From assembly GCA_025738555.1 (NCBI GenBank), contig JAOVFP010000003.1, positions 1,116,001-1,180,000 of the forward strand: DNA of 64,000 bases. The letters run 5' to 3'. Below are positions 1-11,111 of this stretch, piece after piece. The notes beneath the pieces were generated by a model. The model was not told where the DNA came from. It did no database searches and worked only from the letters and a program-made list of their open reading frames with translations. Source of the DNA: Cyathus striatus (lineage: Eukaryota > Basidiomycota > Agaricomycetes > Agaricales > Nidulariaceae). Position numbers and translations under genes: made by a program. Within the stretch, counting starts at the first letter, position 1, and each line of letters opens with the position of its first letter.

Positions 1-1790
1 CTATGGGTCTGGTCGTGTATAATTCGGTGTTGAACTCGGTCTCCAACGTTGTCTATCTGGATTCTGGACCACGCAGCTCGAAGGCTGTGCTGATGCTCGT
101 GTGCTGGCTTCTGGTTGGAGGTGTCCTTTGACTAGAATGGTGCGAGGTGCATTCTCTGGAAAAGATGCTTAGATCTGGTTTTCCAGCTTGGACATTGGAG
201 ATGGAGACGCAATGCGCATCGAAAGAGAGCTTCTCACTTATTGCCCTTAATCTGCGTTTTGTCTTCGGTGTTTTTGATATTTTTGGATGTCTGGAGCGTG
301 TATACGTCTCGCCCCCTTTTTTGTGGAGACTGTTGGGAGCAGTTGGGAGACACTAGGTCCCTGAGCATAATGGGTAAGTCGTGGTTTTTGTCCCGCTTGG
401 TGTTTCTCTCCCTTCTGATGTTTGTTCTCATTTCACATTTCACGCCTTCTTCCTCTTGGCTACGCGTTTATTTTTCGATTCACATCTTATTCTCCTACTT
501 CTGCAGCGATTGGTCATTGGCGGGGCTAGTATGCAGGGCGGACACCGGAGAGTGCCAGGGTGGAACATACTGGTGCCTGTGTGTTCACTATGCACCGTAT
601 ACTGCGAGATGTTGGTTGCGTGACTGCGGATGGTTTTGGGGTTGAGGTGAATGCAACTAGTGCAACCACCTTCTCTGTCGCTTGTGGAAGGTTCTCGAGC
701 ACGATTCATTGGCTGCCTCTGAGTCGCATTTGACCCGGGTCCAAGCTAGCTATGGGGATTCATTCATACATGCGCAGGAATGAATGCATCGTCTCTGTAT
801 CGTGTTTGGCCGGGGTCCACCAACTATGGGGATTCATGGCACATGGTGCTTGGGCATTCGCCTTCTTTTCCCGTTCCCGTTCGCATTGTCCTCTCCCGCT
901 TCCCGCCCTTTTCCCATACCAAGCGTCTTTTTCAACACCTTCTCCTGCATTGGCATAGTGCGCTGTGGCCAAGGAGACGATTCAGGGGATGATGTATTGG
1001 AGATGTGTTTTGATCTGTGCGAGATGGCGCGCCGGGGATCTTTCGGTGGCTTTTTCTTGTGAGCTGACAATAGGGACACTGTCAATGTGTATGCAGGCGT
1101 GAAGTTGGATATGCGTTTTAGCCGGGCGTGGCAGCACCCGATATTCTATGTGTGGAGTGTCTTTAGCTCGTTGTTCTGCTCTTCGTCGTGGATGTCGCCA
1201 GTTCACTTCGAGGGCCTAGGCTACTTGCTCCTTCACGGTGGGGAACTATGTCTTGCTAGATGTGTTCTCATGTGCGCTATCTCGGCATAGTAGTTGACGG
1301 AAGGAAGGCCTGTATTTCTTATCAGTGATTGTTCAATTCATTATCTTTCGATCTTTCGATCTTTAGTTAGACGAACATCTTACCCAGGAATGAATCCATC
1401 GTCTCTTGGTCGCATTTTCCCAGGTCCATGCCATCTATGGGGGTTCATGTGTGCTTGGGCTTTCGCCTTCTTTTCCTATTCACGTCGCTATCAATTGCTT
1501 CGCGCCTTTCTCCTTTGCAACGCGTTTTCTTTAGCATCCCTTCCTGCTTCTGCATATAAAATACCACGACTGCTCTGTGTTGACCGCTAGCTTCGGGTTG
1601 AAGGTCTTGCTTGGTAGCTGGTTGTGCGCTGTGGCCAAGGAGAGGATTCGGGGGACAATGCGTTGGAGATTTGATTTAAAAGATAGATAACACGTGCCTA
1701 CTCCGCTCACTGTCAAACTTTGAATCTCATATCGAGTTAACGAACCTCTCCATATTCCCAAACATTATCACCGCATTACATACCTTTTCG
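1..1790 (+). repeat. Degenerate dispersed repeat R, copy 1 (left-truncated by the window edge)
   Basis: This stretch is largely colinear with 46440-47890 and parts of 37595-39540 and 44130-45190: the same phrases recur, such as the GGCGTGAAGTTGGATAT and GTGGAGTGTCTTTAGCTCG tracts near 1098-1175. It carries no convincing gene; all ORFs are short and change frame between copies. The right end (about 1690-1745) matches the ends of the other R copies. R may be a remnant of an LTR retroelement, because the longest copy (4758-6240) reads an N-V-A-D-L-L-T-like stretch on the minus strand near 6140-6180, as at the end of Copia pol. That identification is tentative. Confidence 0.55.
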
Positions 1791-1890
1791 CAATGTCGCT
1801 GAGTGTGACGCGTCACTGAACACTCGGTCGTATTGGTACAGTAGTGCGCATTGTATCAAAATAGGCAATCAACCGCGAAAGCCCATTGTA

Positions 1891-1924
1891 TTACATAATA
1901 ACACATCAAAAGTCAATAAATACC
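1891..1924 (+). promoter_or_regulatory. Conserved promoter module of kinase-like gene A
   Basis: TTACATAA at 1891-1898 is followed 16 bp later by AATAAATACC at 1915-1924, 41 bp before the ATG at 1966. The same two boxes precede gene copies D, E, F, H and I. The second box is probably the TATA-like core; the first is a bZIP-type palindrome variant. Function is inferred from conservation only. Confidence 0.55.
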
Positions 1925-1965
1925 ATGCTCGTTTCACAGCTTCTTAACGAAAACACCCATTAAAA

Positions 1966-2940
1966 ATGTCCGAAGACGAATCACAACGACTGGTGAGTCC
2001 CATATTTTTCTAAAGGATAGTATATGTTGCTAAAATTATATGGCGTAGCACTGGGGGTCGATAAACGTACTCACAATCAACAATCTCCTCAGAAACTCTC
2101 AAGGGGAACCTGTTCCGATTTCAATGAAACGCTGTGCAGCGGCGGGAAAAGACGAAAGAGTCTCACTCGCAGTACTCGAACCGACTGAAGGATCAACCAA
2201 GTACGAGCTTGAAGTTTCCGTAACGGACCAAATCGGATACGGAAGATGCGGCACTGTATACGAAACCATGCTGGAATCTATCGGGGAAACCACCAATCTC
2301 GATGCAGAAGATATAGAAAACCCGGGCCCGGAGTATCTTCCACCACTTGTACTGAAAGTAGCGGACGCCACAAACTACTTAGATTTAGGAAGGGAGGTTA
2401 TTAACTATGAAATATTGAGTACTCTCCATGGTGTTGCTGTACCTCGATACTATGGGTGGTTCAACGTTCATCTGGATAACGACACGTGGTTCCCTGGCAT
2501 GAAATACAGTGAAAGCGAAAAGCCTATATTGTCCGTTTTAGTACTGGAACGTTTGGGTGACCAGGTAACTTTGAAAGAATCTGACGATGACCTGTGGGTG
2601 TATTTCTACGATAAATCATAAGTTTCAGCTGTTGACAGAGGCTTTTAACAGTGAAGATATTTGCGATGTAGTGAGAGACGTGGGAATGGAATATGTATCG
2701 CACCGTGATCTACGATGCCAAAACATACTCCAGGCTCCAAAATCCCCTCCTGGATATCTAGGCGATTACTGCTATGATCATGATAAAATACACAGGTATC
2801 GCGTCATCGATTTCGAGCAGGCTAAGAAAATTGACCATATGGAGATGCATGAAATTACTGCTTACCATGTTACGCAGGTTGTAATGATGTATAAATCGTG
2901 GATAACGTCGTATCTTGGTCGCCCATATAATGGATTGTAG
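1966..2940 (+). CDS. Small protein-kinase-like protein, copy A (3 exons)
   Basis: Exons 1966-1992, 2049-2593 and 2652-2940 give 286 aa in a continuous frame; introns are 56 and 58 nt with GT..AG ends. The sequence shows a kinase-like fold: glycine loop GYGRCGTV, a VLKVAD lysine strand, LGREVINYE with the helix-C type glutamate, a VPRYYGWF motif, a hinge region LSVLVLERLGDQ, then in exon 3 a catalytic loop HRDLRCQN and IDFEQA where kinases have DFG. HRD is retained, unlike in most sister copies. The glycine of DFG is glutamate, as in the whole family and in many APH-like kinases. Substrate is unknown. The start is fixed by the MSEDESQRL exon shared with other copies and by the promoter boxes upstream. 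It is probably functional, but activity cannot be judged from sequence. Confidence 0.82.
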
Positions 2941-3429
2941 ATATCGCTTTATCAATATACTTCTTTTATATGATTTCTCTTCTAAGTTTTCCATATCAAG
3001 GTATAAGCAGTAGTTTACATCACATTCATATAACTAATGTGCACTTATAACTCTTAAAATAAAAAACAGCGACGAAGAGGGGCAGTCAGTGCTACTCCAG
3101 TGCACTACGCTGTGTTAGCTAATAGTCGAGCCATCTCGGTGTATAGGTTCAAAGCTTCAATACAAGCGAAGCTGCGAAAGGGGGGGCGGGCAATAGCTTC
3201 CCTGTAAAGAGACGTGAAGAGCGGAACGCAGAGCCTTCAATATTCACAGCATCTAACTTCTAGCCCCTGCTCTTATGTAGATACATGCAACTTTACTATG
3301 GGTCCTTAGTCATTATAATTGTAAGCAATCTTCGGACATCGATGGGGCCGATGGATCGAGTAATCGAATCAACGGGAACTTTAGGCCTCATCTGGAGTCA
3401 TTATACACAGCATGATAGAGAATATTTAC
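2941..3429. other. Intergenic, no gene recognised
   Basis: No coding family, RNA gene or clear repeat seen; it lies between the 3' end of copy A and a short kinase-family scrap. Confidence 0.4.
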
Positions 3430-3560
3430 TTCAATATATACATCATTCCAACCATTTTAATATGGTAAGCAAAAATTTCAGTCCTCTCCACACTATCAAT
3501 CTTCTTGGTATGTTCGAAATCGATAACACGATAGTTGTGTATTCGACCATTATCGAGTAC
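3430..3560 (-). pseudogene. 3' scrap of a kinase-like family gene
   Basis: On the minus strand this matches the last part of exon 3 of the family: the IHKYxVIDFE..KKIDSVERTEI region can be followed, closest to the decayed copy at 29191-30153. No upstream exon or N-lobe is present, so it is a truncated relic. Confidence 0.6.
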
Positions 3561-3641
3561 AATCCTTCAATTTTACAGAAGTAGTTCCTACAGTACTCAT
3601 ATGACATTGCGTTACATGAACAGTGGCCTTTTATTCAATAA

Positions 3642-4562
3642 TCACGGGCCATACATCGCTCTAATTTGTTTAAGATGATACGCAGCAATCTCATACTTCT
3701 CTTCATTTTCAATCTTCTTGGCATGCTCGAAATCAATAACGCGATATTTATGTATCCGCTCATGTAGATAACAGTAATCACCGATATATCCAGGCGGGGA
3801 ATTAGAGGCCTGGAATATATTTTGGCGCCGGATATCAAAGTGCGCCACGCGTTTCCATGCCACATCTATGACGACGTTGCGGATATCTTCACTGTTGAAA
3901 CCAGAAGTTTGTTAACGTCTCCGATAGTAGTACTAATTAATGACTTACATGTCTTCTTCAGATTCTTTCATAGTTACTCGATCACCCATACGTTCCAGCA
4001 CCAAAACGGACAGTGTGCGTTCTTTTATCACATTGGTCTTCACCCCAGTAAACGTTAAGCCCTTCTCCAGATTCACATTGAACCATCCATAGAAACGAGG
4101 TACAGAAACGCCGTGAAAAGATCGTAATAAGTCATAGTTAATAACTTCTCTTCCTAAATCCAAGTAAGTTTTCTCGTCTGCTACTTTCAGTACAAGTGGA
4201 GGGAGATACTCCGGGCCAGGGGACACGATTGGTTCGGCTTTTGTATGTTCGAAGAGGAATTCTGGCGTTGTTGAAAATACAGTTCCACATCTACCGTAAC
4301 CTAATTTGTTATTTATTGAAAGTTTAAGCTCGAATCTGGGGAAATCGTCCATTGCTTCGAGTATTGTGACTACGATTTCTCCGTGTTGTTCTATTGCTCC
4401 GCAGCGCTCCATGGAGACGGGGACTGATTCCCCTTGTGAATTTTTAACGAGATTGCTGATTGTGAGGATGTTGATTGCACCCCAGTCCTATATGATTAGT
4501 TTACGAGAGATATCGAAAACAAGGCTGGGACGTACTAGTCGTTTTGACTCCTCTTCGGACAT
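3642..4562 (-). CDS. Small protein-kinase-like protein, copy B (3 exons)
   Basis: Exons 4562-4536, 4487-3949 and 3891-3642 (minus) join in frame to 271 aa; introns are 48 and 57 nt. Seen in order: MSEEESKRL, a DWGAINILTI strand, glycine loop GYGRCGTV, VLKVAD lysine, LGREVINYD, VPRFYGWF, hinge LSVLVLERMGDR, catalytic loop HFDIRRQN and IDFEHA. The arginine of HRD is phenylalanine and the DFG glycine is glutamate, so it may be a weak kinase, an APH-like phosphotransferase or a pseudokinase. No stop or frameshift is present. A copy of repeat R starts 195 bp upstream of the ATG (4758); the TTACRTAA box is degenerate here, but a GGTATTTATG box remains at 4611-4620. Confidence 0.82.
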
Positions 4563-4757
4563 TTGATGGGATACTAAATAGACAATGAGATGTTGTGGGA
4601 CGAGCGGCTTGGTATTTATGTATTGATCCCATAACCATCGAATGATTGTTCCTTTAGCTTGAAATTGAACCTTCCCATTGTTCAAAACACGTATCTTTTG
4701 GCCACCTACAATGTTGCCTAGACTACTCGAACGCGTCATTTGTTTGCTATCTATCCC

Positions 4758-6240
4758 TGTGACAAACAAACTTGAAGGAGCTGACGTTCCGAGCGGCGAG
4801 TTCGGTCTTTCGGATACTTACCCCCACATGCACATTCCAGTGTCCTCTCTCTGTCCTGAGCTCTTCTATTCTCTCCATCACACATTTCCCCAAAATACGT
4901 TGTTGTAACAACTCCCGACTCTACACTTAAACCCGAAAACTCGAGCGATATGGACTGAGAAACCCCCCACAAGCCTCCCACCTCGGTCCTCGGCTACTGC
5001 ACATCTAACAGTCTTCTTGCAGTAGCCAGCGACCTGCCGGGCAGAATGAATGATTTCAGTAACAGTGTGAGGCCATCTCCAAGGAGCAAGTCAAAGGGCT
5101 TTGTTTAAAGGCGAGGGATAATAAGATTGATGAGGGATGTTTCTAGCTGGCGTGTTCGCCTCTTACTGTCACCGTTTCCTGAAATCCAACCAGCCACTCG
5201 TTAGACAGATATAACAACTCCAGTGAGATGATCACACCTCTGAGTAATACATTAAACAGTTTGTGTTTGAAAGCGAGGGAGGTTCTGATTGAGGACAATG
5301 TCCAGGTCGTCGATTCGCCTGTTACGGTACGTTTATCTTTTTCAGGTCAGGAAGGGGGTACTGATGCTGGTGGGGTAGATAGGTGGTGACACACCTTACA
5401 TTGGCAGCTTTTGGACCTACGGAACTATTCTTCCTAGGTATCTTACATCCAGAGACAAACTATCTTCTCATAGGCGCCTTTTCATTCTTTACCTCCTCCC
5501 TTCCCCGCACTGACTTTCCCCACAAGAGATTTCGTCGACCATAGCTTTCCTCCTGGCCCTGAAAGTGCCCTATCCTGAGTGCCCCATGCTCATCGTCAGG
5601 AGCCAGGAATCGCACAAGATCATACAGGCCTACGGGTTCTACGACAAGTGCTTGTGCTTGTGCTGGAGCAAAGGTGGTATTGCGAAGTTTTTGATTGTTT
5701 GTTTCGCGATGCGCCGATCGAAGGAAGCAAGAGGATGTGCTTATGCGCATTTTGTGATGGGGTCATCGTTATGGTCTTGAATACGCAGCTACTCGCGGGC
5801 TGTACCGATGATCGTGTGTTGGCTTTGGTTGGAGGTGAGCTCTGACTAGCAGGCATTCTCCGGAGAAGATGCTTATCGCTAAGTTGCGAGCTTGGTCGTT
5901 ACGCGATTGACTGCTATCAACGGTGCTTACATCTGGCCTCTCATTGACGGTTGCGAGCTGTGTGGTACATCGATATCTTCGTGCTAGAGGTTCAGCGCAG
6001 TAGCTGGCTGTGTGTGAGTTTTGCCCATGGAGACGATTCGGTGGACGATGCCTTGGAGATTCAACTGATTCTTCAAAGGGAACGTATACATGCCTGCTTC
6101 ACTACGCTTGCCAACTTTGAGCCTCATGTCGGCTCTCGCGTTCACGAAAACTCTAGTCAAAAGATCTGCAACATTGCAAGTCTAGCTATTTGTCTTCTTG
6201 TTAGTCGTGACTACTAGCCTCAAGTGGACATAGTGGGTTC
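4758..6240 (+). repeat. Dispersed repeat R, copy 2
   Basis: It begins with TGTGACAAACAAA, the same boundary seen at 7657 and 37595 and, inverted, at 25116 and 60220. The first 80 bp match the inverted copy at 25035-25116. The 3' part (5930-6240) matches 23090-23290 in inverted orientation. On the minus strand near 6140-6180 it reads N-V-A-D-L-L-T-R, resembling the C-terminus of Copia pol. No intact ORF is found. The boundary TG fits an LTR, but the other end is not defined. Confidence 0.5.
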
Positions 6241-6497
6241 CAACATATGTGATTTCTAGTGCAACATATATGTGTGCCGCTTCTACTTAGGCTCCTGCCA
6301 GGGATACTACCTATATCCCACTTCGAACTTTTTATCATTATTTATGTGGAATTTATGGGTGATGATGCGTAGGAACTTAAGTTTAACACGCTGACGGTTT
6401 TAGATTGGACATCATCATTACTCCCGAATTGTGAAGGTGGGTTACAAAATCAAAGTTATTGTATTACTACAGAACATTCGTTCGTATAACATAAAAA

Positions 6498-7526
6498 CTA
6501 CAACGATGAATCAGAATTTTCCGAGTCGTCGTCATATAGATTTAAGTCGTCGTCATCTAGGCTTGACTCGTCGTCGGAAATACTAAATCGTATTCCACCT
6601 CCTCTACGATTCTCGTACATACTCTCAATCTCCATAACTTGGCTTACAGCGACAACATGCCTCTTTGCGCTATCGTCTTTCCTGGCTTGCTCGAAATCAA
6701 TAATGCGATATTTGTGTATTCTCTCATGAGCACAACAAAATTTCCCCGGGTACCCAGGAGGCGATTTTGGAGCTTGAAATATGTTACTGAAGCGGATATC
6801 GCGATGTGATATACGTCTCATCGATATGTCTCTGAAAATGTCGCATATGTCTTCACTATTCTTTTGTAAACCTTCATGGTGCATCGGAGTACAATATCAA
6901 TGTGCTTACATATCATCATCGGATTCGTCCAACGTGAGCCGGTCGCCCATATGCTCCAGTACCAAGATGGACAATGTAAATTTGTCGCCCTTTTTATTCT
7001 CGTCACCAGGGAATGTATAACTGCCGTCCAGAGTCAAGTTGAACCATCCATAGAACCGAGGAACAGCAATGCCATGAAGAGAACTTAGTAAATGGTAATT
7101 GAGGCACTCTCTTCCTAAATCCTGAACGCATGATTCTTTATTCGCCACTTTAATTACAAGGGGAGGGAGATACTCCGGACCAGGTGGCTCGATAGCTTCG
7201 GCTTCAGGATTGGTGTTTTCCCAGAGGAATTCTTGTGTGGTTTCGAAGACATTACCGCACCTCCCGTAACCTAATAGATCGTTTACTGATATTGCAAGTT
7301 GGAATTTGTGTGATCCAGGAACTGGATCAAGCAATTGGATTCCGATTTCTCCGTCTTCTTCGATTGCCCCGCAGCGTTGCATTGACATCGGGACTCGTTC
7401 CCCTTGAGAATTTACAATGAAGTTGTTGATTGTGAGGACATCTAATGATCCCAAGTTCTACATAACTAGTTAAGCGGCAAGGACCCGTCGAAAGTTAAAA
7501 CTCACTAGTTTTGTTTCTTCGGACAT
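6498..7526 (-). CDS. Small protein-kinase-like protein with acidic tail, copy C (3 exons)
   Basis: Exons 7526-7506, 7457-6910 and 6855-6498 (minus) give 308 aa; introns are 48 and 54 nt. It has the glycine loop GYGRCGNV, VIKVAN lysine strand, LGRECLNYH, VPRFYGWF, hinge LSILVLEHMGDR, a complete HRDIRFSN catalytic loop and IDFEQA. Unlike its sisters it carries a C-terminal extension of roughly 40 residues rich in Asp, Glu and Ser, so the 3' end differs from the usual MYxP stop. The frame is open throughout. A copy of repeat R (TGTGACAAACAAAG) begins 130 bp upstream of the start, in the promoter. With copy A it is the only member keeping HRD, so it is a good candidate for an active enzyme. Confidence 0.82.
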
Positions 7527-7656
7527 TTGATGGAGTACGTACGGTGGTTGAGAAATTCGAACAAGCCTTATTTATAGCATTAGTAATTTACAACGTGTGA
7601 ATAGTGTGGGTCCAAGGGTCGAACGACTTGTTTGCCATTAAGCCTTGTGACCAACT

Positions 7657-8190
7657 TGTGACAAACAAAGATGAAGCTCGCTTGTAGAACGCTGTCACTT
7701 GGCTGTCAGTGTCACCACCTCCGTCACGACGTTCGAACGCGGGGTCTGTCCGTTCGTCCCCTCCCTCTACCTTCTTCCTCCTCGTGAAATGTGCGCTATC
7801 AAGAGCCATCCGCAGGAACCGCGAACTGCGCCAGACAAAACAACTCCGGGGGAATAGGGAAGTGACGCGACGTGCGATTGTTAGGAGCAGGAGGCCCCAC
7901 ATGTCGATTTCTTGTAGGGTGGTTCAGATCGTATGTTTTGTTATGCTGGCAAGAATGGCTTCTATGCCACCTCATCCAGCCTCCCCTCCTCCCTCCTCTC
8001 TTACATAACGACGACGATAACAATATTGGCTTCTTCCCAACGTTGTCGATGCCACACCCGCCAACCACCGCCACCTCCTCCCACGCTGCCGTCAACCACC
8101 AGTTCCCACCACCACGCCTCACCCACTGCCAGCACCATTGCCTCTCTCCCTTTCGTCAACAACGGCTATTCGTTTTGGCAACCACCACCA
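7657..8190 (+). repeat. Dispersed repeat R, copy 3 (5' part)
   Basis: It starts with TGTGACAAACAAAG and shares the CACCTCCGTCACGACGTTCG.. GGGGTCTGTCC tract with 25318-25380 and 37670-37700. It is cut short by the hAT-type element at 8199. C/A-rich simple sequence (CCACCACCACC) lies at 8060-8198. Confidence 0.55.
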
Positions 8191-8433
8191 CCACCATCCA
8201 GTGATGTGCCAACCATCGACCATCCGAGTAAGGTCAATGGTTTGGTCGAAAAGTCGGTTTGATCAACCGCAAGGCTTTTCGGTTGAACTCGACGCGTGGA
8301 CTTAGCTTGAGCAAGACCGTGTTGGTACATTTGGAGCGGAGTCCGAATGAGCTTCGAGTACTTTCCCACCCCTCGTAAAAACGTGACCAAAACCTTTTCT
8401 CTCGTGATTAAAACCGTAGGCTATTATCTAATA

Positions 8434-8832
8434 GGGGAGTTCAAACTTGGCCGTTTTGTCGCGTCGCTACAAGTAGCTGTATCACATCAATGATCACTTG
8501 TAGCTAGCCAAGTTTGATACCCCTGTTATATGACCATGCGATGATACAGGTACACAGTGTGCTCTCTGCAAGCTCTGGCAGAGTTCAAATACTTATCCAC
8601 TTGTACATTTGATAAACATCACTTGTAGCCCATGGCCACTCAGTATTAATAGTAATATATTTATGATCTTTATTCATGTTTAAACCTATGCTATGCCTCG
8701 AGCCACAGAAAGACAGCAAAAAGATCGTCCCCTCTATTCTCCACTTTGAAACCTTTACCTGTATCGTCAAGAGCTGTAACCGTAGCAGCAGCGAGCTGTC
8801 GCGTCACGCATAGCGGCAAGTTTGAATTCCCC
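8434..8832. mobile_element. TA-target MITE, short (internally deleted) copy
   Basis: The ends GGGGAGTTCAAACTTGGC and GCAAGTTTGAATTCCCC are bordered by TA on both sides. It is nearly identical to 8838-9601 except that about 360 bp of the interior is missing, including the 5' half of the ORF carried there; only the last about 20 codons of that ORF remain (minus strand). The direct head-to-tail arrangement with the longer copy is notable. Confidence 0.75.
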
Positions 8833-8837
8833 TAATA

Positions 8838-9601
8838 GGGGAGTTCAAACTTGGCCGTTTTGTCATGTTGCTACAAGTAGCTGTATCACATCAATGATCA
8901 CTTGTAGCTAGCCAAGTTTGATACCCCCGTTATACGACCATGCGATGATACAGGTACACAGTGTGCTCTCTGCAAGCTCCGGCAGAGTTCAAATACTTAT
9001 CCACTTGTACATTTGATAAACATCACTTGTAGCCCATGGCCACTCAGTATTAATAGTAATATATTTATGATCTTTATTCATGTTTAAACCTATGCTATGC
9101 CTCGAGCCACAGAAAGACAGCAAAAAGATCGTCCCCTCTATTCTCCACTTTGAAACCTTCAGCAACTACCGGAGCGGGATTGGTGTTTTCTTTTTCCATC
9201 CCAGCCTGATTTGCGGCAGTCTGAGCTGGGGCCTGAGCTCGAGTAGTACGAGTCTTCTTGCCTTTCTTGCCTGTCTTTCCCAGTTGTTGCTGCTTCTGGG
9301 GTTGTGAAGGGATAGAGGTTGTGTTAACGAGTGGATTGAGTGGGCCAGCCATCTTCAATGAGTAGAGAGCATTCAGAGGAAGTGGGCAGTGAGAGGTGTG
9401 CGAGTTCAACGAGTGGTAAAGCGTGATAATCAGCCGCTGACAGCGCTCAAAGCTTCATTAAATCTCCGACTTAATCGAGGGACGCCCATCAGACGCTCGC
9501 TACGATACAACCTTGATGCAACTGTACCTGTATCGTCAAGAGCTGTAACCATAGCGGCAGCGAGCTGTCGCGTTGCGTGTAGCGGCAAGTTTGAATTCCT
9601 C
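8838..9601. mobile_element. TA-target element, long copy carrying an ORF
   Basis: A 764-bp element with the same termini as 8434-8832 (right end one base degenerate, CCTC) and flanking TA. Related ends occur at 20367-20867, 47279-47425 and 48537-48890. Its extra interior holds a minus-strand ORF (9095-9352) with a pyrimidine-rich leader, so it may be a capture of a host gene piece. No transposase is encoded. Confidence 0.7.
9095..9352 (-). CDS. Small lysine/glutamine-rich ORF carried by a TA element
   Basis: This 85-residue ORF starts MAGPLNPLVN at 9352; a longer in-frame ATG at 9409 exists but lies in what reads as a CT-rich leader. Seen: a Gln/Lys-rich basic centre (QPQKQQQLGKTGKKGKK), an Ala/Gln segment, then a more hydrophobic end finishing FAVFLWLEA. 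No catalytic motif or known domain is recognised. The 3' 20 or so codons are also kept in the adjacent deleted copy at 8434-8832. It could be a captured host exon or a spurious ORF. Function is not assigned. Confidence 0.35.
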   Translation of the reverse strand: MAGPLNPLVNTTSIPSQPQKQQQLGKTGKKGKKTRTTRAQAPAQTAANQAGMEKENTNPAPVVAEGFKVENRGDDLFAVFLWLEA

Positions 9602-9679
9602 TAATGTTCGCCGTATTTCGGAAAACCGTCGGTTCGGTTTCAACCCAAAACCAGCGGTTGGCACATCACTGCCACCATC

Positions 9680-10183
9680 TACCCTCAGCCTTTTGGTGTC
9701 ATCTCAGGCCCACCACGGCCATCATGAGCAACCCGACTCGTCTGGACTCTCTTCATCCGGCCTTTCCCCCCCTTGTTCACACAGGCTCTCTGTCTGCCAT
9801 GAGAATCCGCCGCCTCTGTGTGGCGCTTGTCATTCAAAAACTTGTACAAACATGCAAGCTCGATGAAATCTGAAGCAGTGTGATCATGTAGGGCACCTGC
9901 AGGTCTGATGCACAAGCGGATACATCAATACTAAGTACTACTCACAAAGTATCAACTGCCCCCATTGCAGTCGAACAACCGAACAACCACCTCGCCCTTG
10001 CGCTACATGATACCCCGAGTGGTTCTTCGCCGTAGAACTCAAGGAACACTGTCGGCATCCGAAGACTAGTGCGTGGGGTGGTTCAACTGGTTTCAGTGTA
10101 GTTTATGGCAAGTTCTTCCTTAAGTTCCTTTTCTCCGATAAATTAGTATCTTCCCCACAAGCTGGTCGTCGTCAACTTCCATG
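9680..10183. other. Intergenic, no gene recognised
   Basis: Sequence right of the hAT-type target duplication. Short ORFs in several frames show no family resemblance. It abuts the 3' end of the decayed nuclease-family gene. Confidence 0.4.
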
Positions 10184-10678
10184 TCATCTCACAAACACCT
10201 CCGCTCGGACGTTCTCTTCGGATACGACAACACATTCTTCATTCACAGGATTGGTGTAGTTGGTAACATGCGCGTACCAATCCACAAATTTGGATATAGC
10301 CTGCGTTTCTGCAGAAGGCAAAGGCCAAGTACCACTATCCCTTGATGTCGGGTAGTCGGTAATATGTTCATCCATGTCTGCACAACGCCGGAGGTCATAC
10401 AGCACTTGGGCGGCCAGCTCAACGTACCCCAACGTTGGAGTATATTCCACGGCCCGGCGCGAAACAGCGGTGATTCCACCCGCCTTGGTGCCCTCAAAGC
10501 CTTCCACCAGCGGGCGGCATCAAAAGGCACCTGTAGGAACTTGTTTCAGCCCCGAACTACTTTCCTTCACCGGAAGCCCGTACTGCCGATTCGTCGGATA
10601 CGCCTCCTGCAAAGGATGGACGAGCCCGGAGTCCAGTTCGTACAGCCTGTTAAGCATTTGCAAACCCCATAATCCTTT
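10184..10678 (-). pseudogene. Truncated PD-(D/E)XK-family gene, N-terminal region only
   Basis: On the minus strand this is colinear with exon 1 of the intact gene at 42325-43754: LWGL..LY..DSGLVHPLQ, then CRPL.EG, the ADMD..ITDY and SGTWPLPSAETQAIS blocks, DWYAHVTNYT and CVVVSEENVRAE. The codon aligned with the start ATG is AAA (10678-10676), an in-frame TGA stands at 10522-10520 where the intact gene has TGT, and the nuclease core encoded by exons 2-3 is absent. It is therefore a decayed, 3'-truncated copy. It lies about 2.7 kb from kinase-like copy C, with younger transposons between. Confidence 0.78.
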
Positions 10679-10858
10679 AGTTTGAGGAGTCGTCGGTGGT
10701 TGTGGTGGTTGTAGCATTACGTATGCAATAAGGAAACGATTGAAAAATGATAGGTGAATTGCTAGCCCGTACTGGAAATTACTTTGAAGATGTAGCTGTA
10801 TATTGACAATTTGTACATTTTCTTGGTATCGCGTATGTCTTAGATGCATGATCAGATT

Positions 10859-11060
10859 TCCAAGGACACGGAATAGAAGCATATGTTTTCTGATTCGTCT
10901 ACGAGCTTATGTGTGCCAGATTGATCACGCTCAGTGGGCATGATACCATGGAATGATCATCGAGGAGACGGATTAGAAGCATATTTTTTCCGATTAATCC
11001 ACGAGTTTGCGTGTACCAAATTGATCAACCACCGAGTGAGTACGATATCATGAAAATAGC
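10859..11060. repeat. Imperfect tandem duplication, about 105 bp x 2
   Basis: The unit starting TTTCCAAGGACACGGAATAG (10859-10962) is repeated with about 80 percent identity by eye as GGAGACGGATTAGAAGCATA.. (10963-11060); both contain GAAGCATAT, GATTxxTC/ACGAG and ATTGATCA segments. Confidence 0.6.
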
Positions 11061-11097
11061 ATTATGCATTTATGTGCACATCATCGCGCAATAAATT

Positions 11098-11111
11098 ACG
11101 ACCAAAGATTT
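11098..11111 (+). repeat. LINE target-site duplication, 3' flank
   Basis: ACGACCAAAGATTT here is repeated exactly at 19681-19694 on the other side of the LINE. Confidence 0.85.

Larger units (their letters stand above)
8199..9671. mobile_element. Non-autonomous hAT-type element with nested insertions
   Basis: Perfect 16-bp terminal inverted repeats: CAGTGATGTGCCAACC at 8199-8214 and its complement at 9656-9671. They are flanked by the 8-bp direct repeat CCACCATC at 8191-8198 and 9672-9679. An 8-bp duplication and CAGTG-type ends are the hAT signature. No transposase lies inside; the original element would be about 300 bp, expanded by two TA-target elements at 8434-9601. Confidence 0.8.

Noticed and set aside
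241..645. 134-residue ORF in repeat R with hydrophobic stretches
   Set aside because: The same sequence in other R copies (38550, 44950, 46541) has different frames and stops, so the reading frame is not conserved.
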